Part shown: in pieces, positions 1-8,400 of the stretch | Numbering within the stretch: the first letter of the stretch is position 1 | Layout of the letters: each line of letters begins with the position of its first letter | From: JTS-RE37 sp041743975 | GTDB taxonomy: Bacteria > Bacteroidota > Bacteroidia > Flavobacteriales > Flavobacteriaceae | DNA length: 14,738 nucleotides | Direction: 5' to 3' | Assembly (NCBI GenBank): GCA_041743975.1 | Contig: JBGTLT010000184.1 | Coordinates: forward strand, 1 to 14,738 | The notes under the pieces: model-generated | What the model saw: only the letters and a program-made list of their open reading frames with translations | Databases searched by the model: none | Told to the model about the DNA's origin: nothing | Translations under genes and position numbers: made by a program

Positions 1-538
1 GGGCTGCCATAGCTACATCTTCCGATAAGGCATGGTCCCTGGTAGTCCCTGTGATGACCCAAAAACTTTCTGCCAACCCCCTTTTTGTAACAGGGATGTT
101 CAGTAAGGCAGGTACAGCTATCGCGGAGGAGATACCCGGTATCATGTTTACTTCCAGGCCATGTGCTGCAGCATATTCCATCTCCTCCGCGCCACGCCCG
201 AAGACAAAAGGATCTCCCCCTTTTAAGCGGACCACATTATTACCGGCCAATGCCCGCTGCACGATGAGGTCATTGATCTGTTGCTGCTGATAGTTATAAC
301 ATCCCCTGCGCTTGCCCACAAAGATGTGTTCAGCCCTTTCCGCGTGTTCCAGTAAGACAGGATCTACCAATGCATCATATAGCACAACATCCGCACCCTG
401 CAGGGCTTTTACAGCCTTTAGGGTGATCAGCTCCGCATCGCCGGGCCCGGCTCCCACGAGGGTCACCCGGCCTATATCCCCCTTCCGGGGCGACCAAACC
501 TTTTCTGTAGTCTTGATTTCCTGAGCTGTTCGTTTCAT
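1..538 (-). CDS. cobA: Uroporphyrinogen-III C-methyltransferase (SUMT), 3' end missing
   Basis: It methylates uroporphyrinogen III twice with SAM to give precorrin-2, the first committed step to siroheme, the cofactor of the sulfite reductase encoded just upstream. I translated it from ATG at 536-538. About 179 residues are visible before the window edge, against roughly 250-260 for the family. Visible SUMT hallmarks are VGAGPGD (about residues 28-34), LYDAL, VGKRRG, RLKGGDPFVFGRGAEE (about 103-118), PGISSAIAVPA and TKRGLAESFWVITG. The first 22 or so residues are a non-conserved lead. The start lies 1 nt after the sulfite reductase stop codon, so the two genes are almost certainly co-transcribed and perhaps translationally coupled. 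Because the 3' end is cut off, I cannot say whether an oxidase/ferrochelatase domain follows as in CysG. The symbol could equally be sumT. Confidence 0.93.
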   Translation of the reverse strand, partial: MKRTAQEIKTTEKVWSPRKGDIGRVTLVGAGPGDAELITLKAVKALQGADVVLYDALVDPVLLEHAERAEHIFVGKRRGCYNYQQQQINDLIVQRALAGNNVVRLKGGDPFVFGRGAEEMEYAAAHGLEVNMIPGISSAIAVPALLNIPVTKRGLAESFWVITGTTRDHALSEDVAMAA

Positions 539-539
539 T

Positions 540-2633
540 TTATTGCAATACGGCCAATTGTTGTTCCCTGAAAGTTTCTATGGTCTGCAAAATCATTTTT
601 GCATCATCCACATAAAGCTCCGCGAAAGCCTGTGTTGGCTCATTATGGGTAAGGCTTAATACTTTTTCTTCAAATGAAAAGCCTAAAGTAAGTTTATTGT
701 TCTCCACATACAATGCGTCAAAATCCTTGATGATGCTGGCATGAGTATTTGTTTTGGTATCCTCCAGGGTAAGCAGCGCCTTAGCTGCGTTAACGAGGGC
801 GGAATAGGCATGGTAAATACCGGCCGCCCATTTCCCTTCTTCCAAAGCTGATTCGGCATAGGTTATTTTTTCTTCGCTCTCAAGAAGAAGGGTAGCGACA
901 AGGTCTATCACAACCCCGGCACATTCCCCGATACCAATGGCTTGCTCGTATCGCTCCGTATTACCCCAATCCACAAAATCTTCGGGGACAAGGTTATCCA
1001 CGCCAGACAGGGGTTTTAGCAGTTCATAAAAATACAACTGCCCTTTATCTTCATAATAGGCCTCATAGGGTGCCCCTCCACCATTTGCTTCAAAATCATC
1101 CAGAATGATCCTGAGGGCCTGGGGCCCTCTTTTGCTGGGTATCTTTATGACCTTATCGGCGAAACGGCCATTGCCATTTCCAAAATTCCCGCCACCAAGT
1201 AATACCTGCAATGCCGGGGCTACCAATTTATCTTTGGTCCTGACGGACATGCCCTGAAAGCCGATATGGGCCATATTATGTTGCCCGCAGGCATTCATGC
1301 ATCCGCTGATCTTTATCACCACATCCGGATTGCTGATGTACTGGGGATATTCCTCTCGTATGACTTTTTCCAAAACTTCCGCTATCCCTGTACTGCTGGC
1401 TATTCCCAAATTGCACGTATCCGTACCAGGGCATGCGGTGATGTCGAGTGCCTTATTATAGCCTGCTTCCGCAAAACCCAGTTTATGTAGTTCACTATAA
1501 AAAAAGGCTATTGCAGATTCCTTTATATAAGGGATCAGGATATTCTGGCGGAGTGTAAGCCGGATCTCCCCGGCTGCATAATTTTCCACAAGTACTGCCA
1601 GTTTACGGGCTTTATCTGTATAAAAATCCCCCAGCAATACTTTGATACCTATCGCTACAAAGCCGGCCTGTTTCTGTGGCACCAGATTGGTTGCCTTCCA
1701 CTGTTCAAATGCGGTTATATCGCCAACTTCCACTACCGGTATTGTTTTGTCAGAGACCTTTGTTTGAGGGTATTCACTGATATCAATAGGATAGGATTTA
1801 TAGGGTATGGCCAGGTGCTCAGCATCCAATAATTCTTTGAAACCGTCCAGTCCAATGTCTTTTAGCAGGAATTTCATCCGTGCCTTGGCCCTGCTTTTGC
1901 GTTCGCCATATCGGTCAAAAACACGGATTACCTTTTCCATTAAGGGGATGATCTGCCCGGTAGGCAAAAATTCATAGAGCACATCGGCGTGTCGGGGTTG
2001 GGATCCCAGCCCCCCGCCCAGCATTACTTTAAAGCCCAGGGTACCATCTTGTGTTTTGGCGATAAAACCGAGATCGTGCATATAAGAAAGACCGGTGTCT
2101 GCATCACTTGCCGAAAAGGATACCTTAAATTTCCGGCCCATTTCCTGTCCGATGGGGTTGCGGAGGAAATATTCAAAAAGTGCCTGGGCATAGGGCGATA
2201 CATCAAAGGGCTCGTGTGGATCTATCCCGGCCGTATCGCTGGCCGTAACGTTGCGAACCGTATTGCCGCATGCCTCCCGTAAGGTGACGTTATCCTGTTG
2301 CAGTTGAGCCCACAATTCCGGGGTACGATCCAGGTCTACATAGTGTATCTGAATGTCCTGCCGTGTGGTGATGTGCAACCTGCCGGTGGAGAATTCATCG
2401 GAAACATCCGCAATCCTGAGGAGTTGTTGTGACGTGAGCTTGCCATAAGGGATTTTCATGCGGATCATCTGAACCCCTGGTTGGCGCTGGCCGTAAACCC
2501 CCCTGGCCAACCGGAGGCTCCGGAACTTTTCCTCATTCAGGTGGCCATCCTGAAAAGCCCGTATCTTTTTCTCGAGTTCTATGATGTCCTGCTGAACGAC
2601 AGGATTTTCTATTTCGGTTCTAAAACTTTCCAT
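540..2633 (-). CDS. sir: Assimilatory sulfite reductase (siroheme/4Fe-4S) with C-terminal HEPN-like domain
   Basis: It reduces sulfite to sulfide by six electrons, probably in the cytoplasm with ferredoxin as donor. The protein is 697 aa. Residues 1-560 are a full NirA/Sir-type enzyme: two ferredoxin-like half-domains (TGRLHITTRQDIQIH near 83-97; GEIRLTLRQNILIPYI near 355-370) and the siroheme/4Fe-4S ligands Cys401-X5-Cys407 (ACPGTDTC) and Cys445-X3-Cys449 (SGCMNACGQH). Residues from about 570 to 697 are an extra all-helical segment (EGKWAAGIYHAYSAL and following) that resembles a HEPN domain. It has no R-X4-6-H motif, so it is not expected to be an RNase. Plain Sir/NirA proteins end near 560-570. 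A nitrite reductase is the alternative, but cysH upstream and SUMT downstream favour sulfite. It has its own 153-nt upstream gap containing a CTATAG-type dyad. Confidence 0.93.
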   Translation of the reverse strand: MESFRTEIENPVVQQDIIELEKKIRAFQDGHLNEEKFRSLRLARGVYGQRQPGVQMIRMKIPYGKLTSQQLLRIADVSDEFSTGRLHITTRQDIQIHYVDLDRTPELWAQLQQDNVTLREACGNTVRNVTASDTAGIDPHEPFDVSPYAQALFEYFLRNPIGQEMGRKFKVSFSASDADTGLSYMHDLGFIAKTQDGTLGFKVMLGGGLGSQPRHADVLYEFLPTGQIIPLMEKVIRVFDRYGERKSRAKARMKFLLKDIGLDGFKELLDAEHLAIPYKSYPIDISEYPQTKVSDKTIPVVEVGDITAFEQWKATNLVPQKQAGFVAIGIKVLLGDFYTDKARKLAVLVENYAAGEIRLTLRQNILIPYIKESAIAFFYSELHKLGFAEAGYNKALDITACPGTDTCNLGIASSTGIAEVLEKVIREEYPQYISNPDVVIKISGCMNACGQHNMAHIGFQGMSVRTKDKLVAPALQVLLGGGNFGNGNGRFADKVIKIPSKRGPQALRIILDDFEANGGGAPYEAYYEDKGQLYFYELLKPLSGVDNLVPEDFVDWGNTERYEQAIGIGECAGVVIDLVATLLLESEEKITYAESALEEGKWAAGIYHAYSALVNAAKALLTLEDTKTNTHASIIKDFDALYVENNKLTLGFSFEEKVLSLTHNEPTQAFAELYVDDAKMILQTIETFREQQLAVLQ

Positions 2634-2671
2634 GCAACTTGTATTCTTTCGACAACAATTAAACTACTTAT

Positions 2672-2690
2672 CCTATAGGTTTGATAGATA
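2672..2690. promoter_or_regulatory. CTATAG...TAGA dyad, site 1 (upstream of sir)
   Basis: The plus strand reads CTATAGGTTTGATAGA, with half-sites CTAT and ATAG around a 7-nt spacer. It matches two sites upstream of cysH. It sits about 40 nt before the sir start, and 6 nt beyond the CTATAG on the minus strand is TAGTTTAA (2659-2666), a weak -7-like box. I infer an operator, probably for the neighbouring Rrf2 protein. The repeat is visible; the binding protein is inferred. Confidence 0.5.
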
Positions 2691-2786
2691 TATTATCCGG
2701 CTATTCCCATATTTTGTTATATTCTCCCGGGCTTTCCTGTCCTTTGATAAGGCGCAGCAGGCCCAGGGGTCTGTCTCCCGTGTGTC

Positions 2787-3410
2787 TCAGGAATGCAATC
2801 CGCATTCCCTGTTTTCAAGCACTTTTGTAGGGTCAAAATAGGTGTGTTCATTGGGCAGGTTCCTTTCCCGGAGATACACATCCAATTGAGCATCATTCCA
2901 ATGGTAGAAAGGGCTTACCTTTAATACGCCATCCTTGCTTACACTTAAGATATCGAGGGTATCCCGCAGGGCGGTCTGCCCTTTCCGGAGATTGGTAAAC
3001 CAGACATCAGGGGCATGTTCCTTCATCGCCCTTCTGAATGGCTCCAGTTTAACCTGCTCTGTGAACTCCGCGTGACGGGGATCATCAATATCAGGGATTC
3101 CCATTACGGCATCCCTGTGAGCAGCCGTTTGCCTGGGCACATATAATTTGACATTAAGCCCTAACCTGTAAATCAATTCCTCTGCATGCAGGTAGGTTTT
3201 TGGGGTATTATAACCGGTATCACACCATACAACCGGTACGTTCCGCATAACATCGGTAACAGCATGTAGTATGGCGACCTCATAGGGCCTGAAATTGGTA
3301 GTTACTACCGGGTTGCTGGCATACTGTATTGCCCAGGATATGATCTCTTCCGGGGGAATTCCTTTAAATTGGGCATTCAGTCCGTTCAACTGCTCGTTTG
3401 TTATCAACAT
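2787..3410 (-). CDS. cysH: Phosphoadenylyl-/adenylyl-sulfate reductase
   Basis: It reduces activated sulfate (PAPS or APS) to sulfite. The protein is 207 aa from the ATG at 3408-3410; a TTG at 3417-3419 could add three residues but the ATG is more natural. It has the PAPS-reductase core: NFRPYEVAILHAV, PVVWCDTGYNTPKTY (nucleotide-binding region), TNLRKGQTALRDTLDI, KVSPFYHWNDAQLDVYL and the C-terminal catalytic motif RECGLHS. Only two cysteines are present, Cys63 and the catalytic Cys203. The CC...CxxC ligands of iron-sulfur APS reductases are absent, which favours a thioredoxin-dependent PAPS-type enzyme, although substrate cannot be settled from this alone. At 207 aa it is shorter than E. 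coli CysH (about 244). cysD and cysN, often adjacent in relatives, are not here. The upstream region carries two dyads and lies next to the rrf2 gene. Confidence 0.9.
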   Translation of the reverse strand: MLITNEQLNGLNAQFKGIPPEEIISWAIQYASNPVVTTNFRPYEVAILHAVTDVMRNVPVVWCDTGYNTPKTYLHAEELIYRLGLNVKLYVPRQTAAHRDAVMGIPDIDDPRHAEFTEQVKLEPFRRAMKEHAPDVWFTNLRKGQTALRDTLDILSVSKDGVLKVSPFYHWNDAQLDVYLRERNLPNEHTYFDPTKVLENRECGLHS

Positions 3411-3416
3411 ATCTAC

Positions 3417-3424
3417 CAAATTTA
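3417..3424 (-). promoter_or_regulatory. -7-like box TAAATTTG at cysH start
   Basis: The minus strand reads TAAATTTG, a perfect match to the Bacteroidota -7 consensus TAnnTTTG. It begins 6 nt after the CTATAG of site 2. Transcription from it would start almost at the cysH ATG, giving a leaderless or near-leaderless message, so the box at 3453-3460 is a serious competitor. No TTG -33 element at normal spacing is visible. Confidence 0.3.
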
Positions 3425-3429
3425 TATTC

Positions 3430-3449
3430 TCTATAGGTTTACTAGACTA
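3430..3449. promoter_or_regulatory. CTATAG...TAGA dyad, site 2 (upstream of cysH)
   Basis: The plus strand reads CTATAGGTTTACTAGA, matching site 1 (upstream of sir) and site 3 (81 nt away). It lies between two TAnnTTTG boxes and would overlap the transcription start of the upstream one (3453-3460). I infer an operator for the Rrf2 regulator encoded about 190 nt upstream. Confidence 0.5.
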
Positions 3450-3452
3450 AGT

Positions 3453-3460
3453 CAAATTTA
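3453..3460 (-). promoter_or_regulatory. -7-like box TAAATTTG for cysH
   Basis: This is a second perfect TAnnTTTG match on the minus strand. A start 5-8 nt downstream would fall inside dyad site 2, and the leader would be about 37 nt. A TTG at correct -33 spacing is not evident; the nearest one upstream is only 11 nt away. Confidence 0.4.
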
Positions 3461-3510
3461 TGACTATTTTCCAATTTAGTACGTTAAAAATATCCGAATA
3501 TTATTTTAAC

Positions 3511-3530
3511 CCTATAGTTTTAATAGATTA
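3511..3530. promoter_or_regulatory. CTATAG...TAGA dyad, site 3 (distal cysH upstream region)
   Basis: The plus strand reads CTATAGTTTTAATAGA, with CTAT/ATAG half-sites as in site 1. It is 81 nt from site 2, close to eight helical turns, so a protein bound at both would sit on the same face of the DNA. Operator function is inferred. Confidence 0.45.
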
Positions 3531-3620
3531 ATAAGAAAACAGAAAGGAATTTACGAATATGGCAGTACGTCGTTCAAATTTTAAGGATAATTCAAGTTAC
3601 CCGCCCTTCTGACAATATTT

Positions 3621-4031
3621 CTAGGAGATCAGGTCAGCGAGGGTAGTTGTCCGGTATACTTCCAGGGTGCTGTCCCTGACCTGAATCATCAGCCGGTGTA
3701 CGGAGCAACCAGCCTCATCCGGGCAATCCGAACATTTTTCATAGAAGTTAAGGCTTACACACGGGACCATGGCTATGGGCCCTTCGAGGACCCTCATAAC
3801 CGCTGTCATTGGAATTTCCGCAGGGTGTTTTATCAGGTAATATCCCCCGCCTTTTCCCTTTTTGGATCCTAGGAATCCCGTTTTGCGAAGGGAAAGCAAA
3901 ATACTTTCCAGGAATTTTTGCGAGATGTTCTCATGTTGTGCTATCTCCGCAATCTGAACTGGCTGCCCATCTCGTTGTACCGCCAGGTACGCCATGGCCT
4001 TCAGCCCGTATTTTGTCTTTTTGGAAAGCAT
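3621..4031 (-). CDS. Rrf2-family transcriptional regulator, probable sulfur/cysteine regulator
   Basis: This is a winged-helix DNA-binding regulator of 136 aa. I chose ATG 4029-4031 (MLSKKTKYGLKAMAYLA), the canonical Rrf2 N-terminus; an in-frame ATG at 4085 adds 18 residues with no family resemblance. The HTH covers about residues 10-55 (IAEIAQHENISQKFLESILLSLRKTG) and the wing is GSKKGKGGGYYL (55-66). After the dimerisation helix (VMRVLEGPIA) come four cysteines, Cys91, Cys100, Cys103 and Cys109, spaced C-X8-C-X2-C-X5-C, in the loop where IscR, NsrR and RirA hold an Fe-S cluster. Position between metZ and cysH suggests control of sulfur assimilation, like CymR or CysR types in other phyla. 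The ligand (cluster state, cysteine synthase complex or sulfide) cannot be read from sequence. It is 125 nt after metZ and may have its own promoter. Confidence 0.9.
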   Translation of the reverse strand: MLSKKTKYGLKAMAYLAVQRDGQPVQIAEIAQHENISQKFLESILLSLRKTGFLGSKKGKGGGYYLIKHPAEIPMTAVMRVLEGPIAMVPCVSLNFYEKCSDCPDEAGCSVHRLMIQVRDSTLEVYRTTTLADLIS

Positions 4032-4156
4032 GGAACGAAGATAGTAAAAATTAACATTCTCCTTCGGGTCCGGTGGGTGAAACACCGCCTATTACGGCAG
4101 GCAACCCCGCGCTATAACTGATGCTATACAGTAATCCTACCTCCCGAAATCGGACC

Positions 4157-5335
4157 TTATCCCCCCGTTTGCTCCAGGGCCTGCGCTACTTCCTCAATGA
4201 TATCATCTATATGTTCAAGGCCTACGGATATCCTGACCATCCCGGGGGTTATTCCGGTTTCCATGCGTTCCTCCTCCGATAATTTACTATGGGTTGTCGA
4301 GGCTGGGTGGGTCACAATGCTTCGGGTATCGCCCAGATTGGCTGAAAGTGACAACCATTTCACCGCATCGAAAAAGCGTCGTCCGGCATCCACACCGCCA
4401 TTGACTTCAAAGGCAACCACACTCCCACCGGCTTTCATTTGTTTCCTGGCGAGAGCAAACTGAGGGTGCGACCTTAAAAATGGATATTTCACCCAGTTCA
4501 CAAGTGGGTGGTCTTCCAGGTACTGCGCAAGTTTCAGGGCATTCTCACAATGCCTGTCGACCCGGACCCCCAGGGTCTCCAGGCTTTTGGAAAGAATCCA
4601 CGCATTGAATGGGGAAAGTGAGGGGCCGGTAATCCTTGAAAAACGGTAAATCTTATCGATCAGGGATTTTGAACCAACTGTGACCCCCGCCAGCACCCGT
4701 CCCTGTCCATCCATCAATTTGGTGCCCGAATGAATTACCAGATCAGCCCCGTACTGGATGGGTTGCTGCAAATAGGGTGTGGCGAAGCAATTATCCACCA
4801 CCAGAATAAGGTTGTTCTTTTTGGCGATTTCCCCCAGCATTCCGAGGTCCAGGATATCCACCCCTGGATTGGTGGGAGATTCCGCGTAAAGTATCTTTGT
4901 TTTTGGGGTAATCAGTTTTTCAATACTCTCAGGTTCATCAAATTGAAAGTAGCTATGTGTAATTTGCCATTTCGGGAAAAATTGTGTTAACAGGCTATGG
5001 GTGGAACCAAAAACACTTCGGCATGAAATAATATGGTCCCCGCTTTCCAACAGGGCTGCAAAGGTTGAAAATACGGCGGCCATTCCGGAAGCGAAGGCAA
5101 AACCATCCTCAGCCCCTTCCATCAGGCACACCTTCTCTATAAATTCAGAGGTGTTGGGGTTGGAATACCGGGAATAAATATTCCCTTCCTTCTCCTCCGC
5201 AAAGGAAGCACGCATGTCTTCCGCATCCTCAAAGACAAAGCTGGAAGTAAGGTAGATGGGATTGGAATGTTCCCGGTGCTCCGATCGGTCCATTTGGGCC
5301 CTGATGGCCGCTGTTTCAAATTTATACTTCCTCAT
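4157..5335 (-). CDS. metZ: O-succinylhomoserine/O-acetylhomoserine sulfhydrylase, PLP enzyme (MetZ type)
   Basis: It condenses an activated homoserine with sulfide to make homocysteine, using PLP. The protein is 392 aa from ATG 5333-5335 (MRKYKFETAAIR); an ATG at 5362 would add nine residues. Family features of the Cys/Met metabolism PLP enzymes are NIYSRYSNPNTSEFIEK, FASGMAAVFSTF, YAESPTNPGVDILDL, LVVDNCFATPYLQQP and the PLP lysine in HSGTKLMDGQGRVLAGV (Lys206), followed by the C-terminal SLGDTRS-like stretch NLGDTRSIVTHPASTTH. The DGQGR motif after the lysine is typical of MetZ rather than cystathionine gamma-synthase. It is the third gene of the metY operon, 89 nt after the fusion gene, with no terminator seen between them. 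The acyl group preferred (acetyl or succinyl) is not decided by sequence; the operon also encodes an acetyl-type enzyme, MetY. Confidence 0.88.
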   Translation of the reverse strand: MRKYKFETAAIRAQMDRSEHREHSNPIYLTSSFVFEDAEDMRASFAEEKEGNIYSRYSNPNTSEFIEKVCLMEGAEDGFAFASGMAAVFSTFAALLESGDHIISCRSVFGSTHSLLTQFFPKWQITHSYFQFDEPESIEKLITPKTKILYAESPTNPGVDILDLGMLGEIAKKNNLILVVDNCFATPYLQQPIQYGADLVIHSGTKLMDGQGRVLAGVTVGSKSLIDKIYRFSRITGPSLSPFNAWILSKSLETLGVRVDRHCENALKLAQYLEDHPLVNWVKYPFLRSHPQFALARKQMKAGGSVVAFEVNGGVDAGRRFFDAVKWLSLSANLGDTRSIVTHPASTTHSKLSEEERMETGITPGMVRISVGLEHIDDIIEEVAQALEQTGG

Positions 5336-5424
5336 ATCTCTTTCATTACCTTGCATACGCATATCTCATTATCCTACTTAAATGGTAACCTCAACTCAAC
5401 ATCCCTTTTTCTCAGGCCGGGAAC

Positions 5425-8400
5425 CTAGCCTTTCTCAGCAATCCTCAGGATATCCCCGAATACACCCCTGGCGGTAACGGAGGCACCGGCCCCCGCCCCC
5501 TGGATGACCAGCGGTTGTTCCCCGTAGGATTCCATATAAATCTCAATTATGGAATCCGAGCCCTTCACCTGGCCTAATGCACTAACCCGTGGCACGGATA
5601 TCAATTGTACATCCAGCGTGCCTTTCTCCTTCTGCAAATCCCCATGGAGATCGCCTACATACCGCAATACATGGTCCTTTTTCTGATTTTTCTTGATTTC
5701 ATTAAAGATGTCATCAAGAACATCCATGTTTTCAAGGAAATGGGCCGCATTTCCCTTTCGCAAAGCTTCCGGGATCAGGTTTTGGATCCGGATATCACTG
5801 AATTCATTTTCAAGATCCAATTCCCGGGCAAGTATGAGGAGTTTTCTGCCTACATCATTCCCGGAAAGGTCTTCCCTTGGGTCTGGTTCTGTAAACCCTT
5901 TTTGAATCGCTTCTTTCAGGATGAAGGAAAACGAAGCATCCATCTCCGAAAAGGTATTGAAAATATAGCTGAGCGATCCGGAGAAGACCCCCTTTATCCG
6001 CGTGATGTTCTCCCCGGATAAATGCAGCAATTTAATGGTATCAATCAACGGCAGGCCTGCGCCAACATTGGTTTCATACAAATAATTCTTCTGCCTTTTG
6101 GCCAGTTCTTCCCGAAGCAACCGGTAATAATCATACCCAAGTGTATTCGCTATTTTGTTGGATGAAACCAGGTCGAATCCATTATCCACAAAATCGAAAT
6201 AATGTGTCACAAAATCTTCACTGGCTGTATTGTCTACGGCTATGAGGTTTTCAAGGTGGTGCCTTTTGGCAAAATCAAAGACATCGGTAAGGGTATAAGG
6301 CTTACCATTGGATACAAGGGAGGATTTCCAGTTCCTGGGAATGCCATTTTTATTCAAAAGCAATTTTCTCGAATTGGCAAGGGCAAATACATTGAGGTGG
6401 ATACCTTTCCGTCTTTCAATGGTCTTTGCACTGCTTATGATCTGATCCACCAGGGTACCGCCAACATTGCCATGGCCAAAGATCGCCAGGTTTATTTTTT
6501 TGCTGATCCCAAATATCTGCCCGTGCATCACATTGAGGGCTTTGTGGAGATCGGATTTTTTCAAAACCAGGCTCACATTTTTACCAGATATTGTATTGTT
6601 GAATAAAAGGGGAACTATCTGGTTTTTGATCAGTGCATTATACGGCTTGTGGAAAGTGCTCAGGTCCTGCCCCACTATCGAAATCACGGAAACATCGCCG
6701 ATGATGGAGATGGCCGTTATATCCTGGGACCTGAAGTCCTCTTCAAATTCCATTTCCAGGGCCTGTTTGGCCTTTTGGGCCTTTGCGGAATCCACGACGA
6801 GGCCGATCCCCCTCTCAGAGGAGCCCTGGGAAATGATGCCCACGTTGATGTCATTCTGGCTCAATACCTTGAAAATGCGGGCATCTATCCCAATTTTTCC
6901 GAGCAGTCCGCGGCCTTCCAGGTTGATGAGTGCTTCGTTTTCAATGACTGACAGGGATTTGATACCCTCTTTGCTGGTTTTTGCACTGATGAGGGTACCT
7001 GCATTATCTTCATTGAACGTATTGAGGATGCGCAACGGGATATTCTTCTCAATGAGGGGGATAATTGTTTTGGCATGCAGGATGGTTGCCCCGAAATTGG
7101 CAAGTTCGTTGGCCTCCCCATAGGACAGGGTGGCAATCCTTTGTGCCTCGGGTACCAATTCCGGATTGGCCGTAAAAATCCCATCCACATGCGTGAAATT
7201 CTGAAGCTCCGCAGCATCGAGGTAATTGGCCAGGAGGGAGGCCGTATAGTTGCTTCCATTCCTCCCGAGAGTAGTGGTTTCATCCGCCATATTGGAGGCG
7301 ATATATCCGGTAAAAACCGGAACACTATCCATTGCCAGTTGTCCAAAGGCACGGAGTACATTCTCCCTCGATTCCGCTTCCAGGACTTTCGCATTCCCAA
7401 AGTTGGAATCGGTTTTTATAAGGGCGCGGGTGTCCATCAGGACTGCGTTGATACCTTTTCCGATCAATAATTTGGTGACCAGTTTGGCAGAGATCAATTC
7501 CCCATAGGCTACCACCTGATCCCTTATCCTGGGACTGAAATCTCCCAGAAGGGCAACCCCTTCAAACAATTTTAACAAATCCCTGAATTCAGCAGTTAGC
7601 TTTACATTTTTAAAGGTATGTTTCTGGTATTTTTCAAATTCATCAAATTCCTTTTTATAGACCTTTCCGGTGACTGCCAATTCCAGGATCCGAAGCAACC
7701 TGTCTGTACCTTGTTCCCTTGCAGACACTACAACCGCAATATTTTCACCGGCTTTGGCCCTGCCGGATATGATCTCCAATACCCTTCCAATCCCTTCTCC
7801 ATTGGCCAGCGACCGGCCACCGAACTTCAGTATTTTTAATCTCTCGGTCCGCCCGTTCTGGTCAAAGACAGATTTCAGCAATTGTCGCATTTGCTCAAAT
7901 TCTATCAAAAATGAATCGTGGCCATGCATGGAATGGATTTCCCCATAGGTAACATTATTGTTTACCAGTGCCAGATGTTTGAAGGTTTCCTTGTTCTCCT
8001 TTGCTGTAAAAAACAGGTCTGAATCCACTCCTATAATATGGATATTCGTGTCGCTGTTCTGAAGGGCCTGGAATGCCTCTTCCCCATTCCTGGTAATATC
8101 GATGGTCTTCAATAATTGATTGGTAAGCTTGTATGCAGATAATTGAAACCGCTCCTGTAATTTTTTTCCGTGGTGTGTGAGCCAGCTCTCCACATTAAAT
8201 ACCTGCAATTCGGTATTGGTACTGCGCTGAAAACGTTCCTTGAAGGATTCAGGGGTACGATAGCACAACATGGCGTGCATGCGGGCATCGTGTACCGGGT
8301 TTTTGGAATTTACCAGGAACTGTTCCTGTATCTGGCAATTGGCTATAAGCCAGTCTGTAGATTTCCAGTCAGATGCCACCGGGATCAGATGTTTGATGAG

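Noticed and set aside
2691..2786. Possible riboswitch or terminator in the cysH-sir gap
   Set aside because: The GGGAGACAGACCCC and CCCGGG stretches do not form a stable consensus fold or a stem with a U tract.
4032..4085. Upstream ATG extending the Rrf2 protein by 18 residues
   Set aside because: The Rrf2 family begins at MLSKKTKYGL; the extra residues have no counterpart.
4087..4137. GCTATA repeats upstream of rrf2 that resemble the dyad
   Set aside because: GCTATAACTGATGCTATA lacks the TTT core and the TAGA half, so I did not count it as a fourth site.
6467..7123. 218-codon plus-strand open frame opposite the fusion gene
   Set aside because: It is antisense to the aspartokinase part, has no recognisable domain or promoter, and the sense frame is clearly protein-coding.
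6885..7400. 171-codon minus-strand frame within the fusion gene
   Set aside because: It is the same strand as the aspartokinase but in another frame, with low-complexity composition and no family resemblance.
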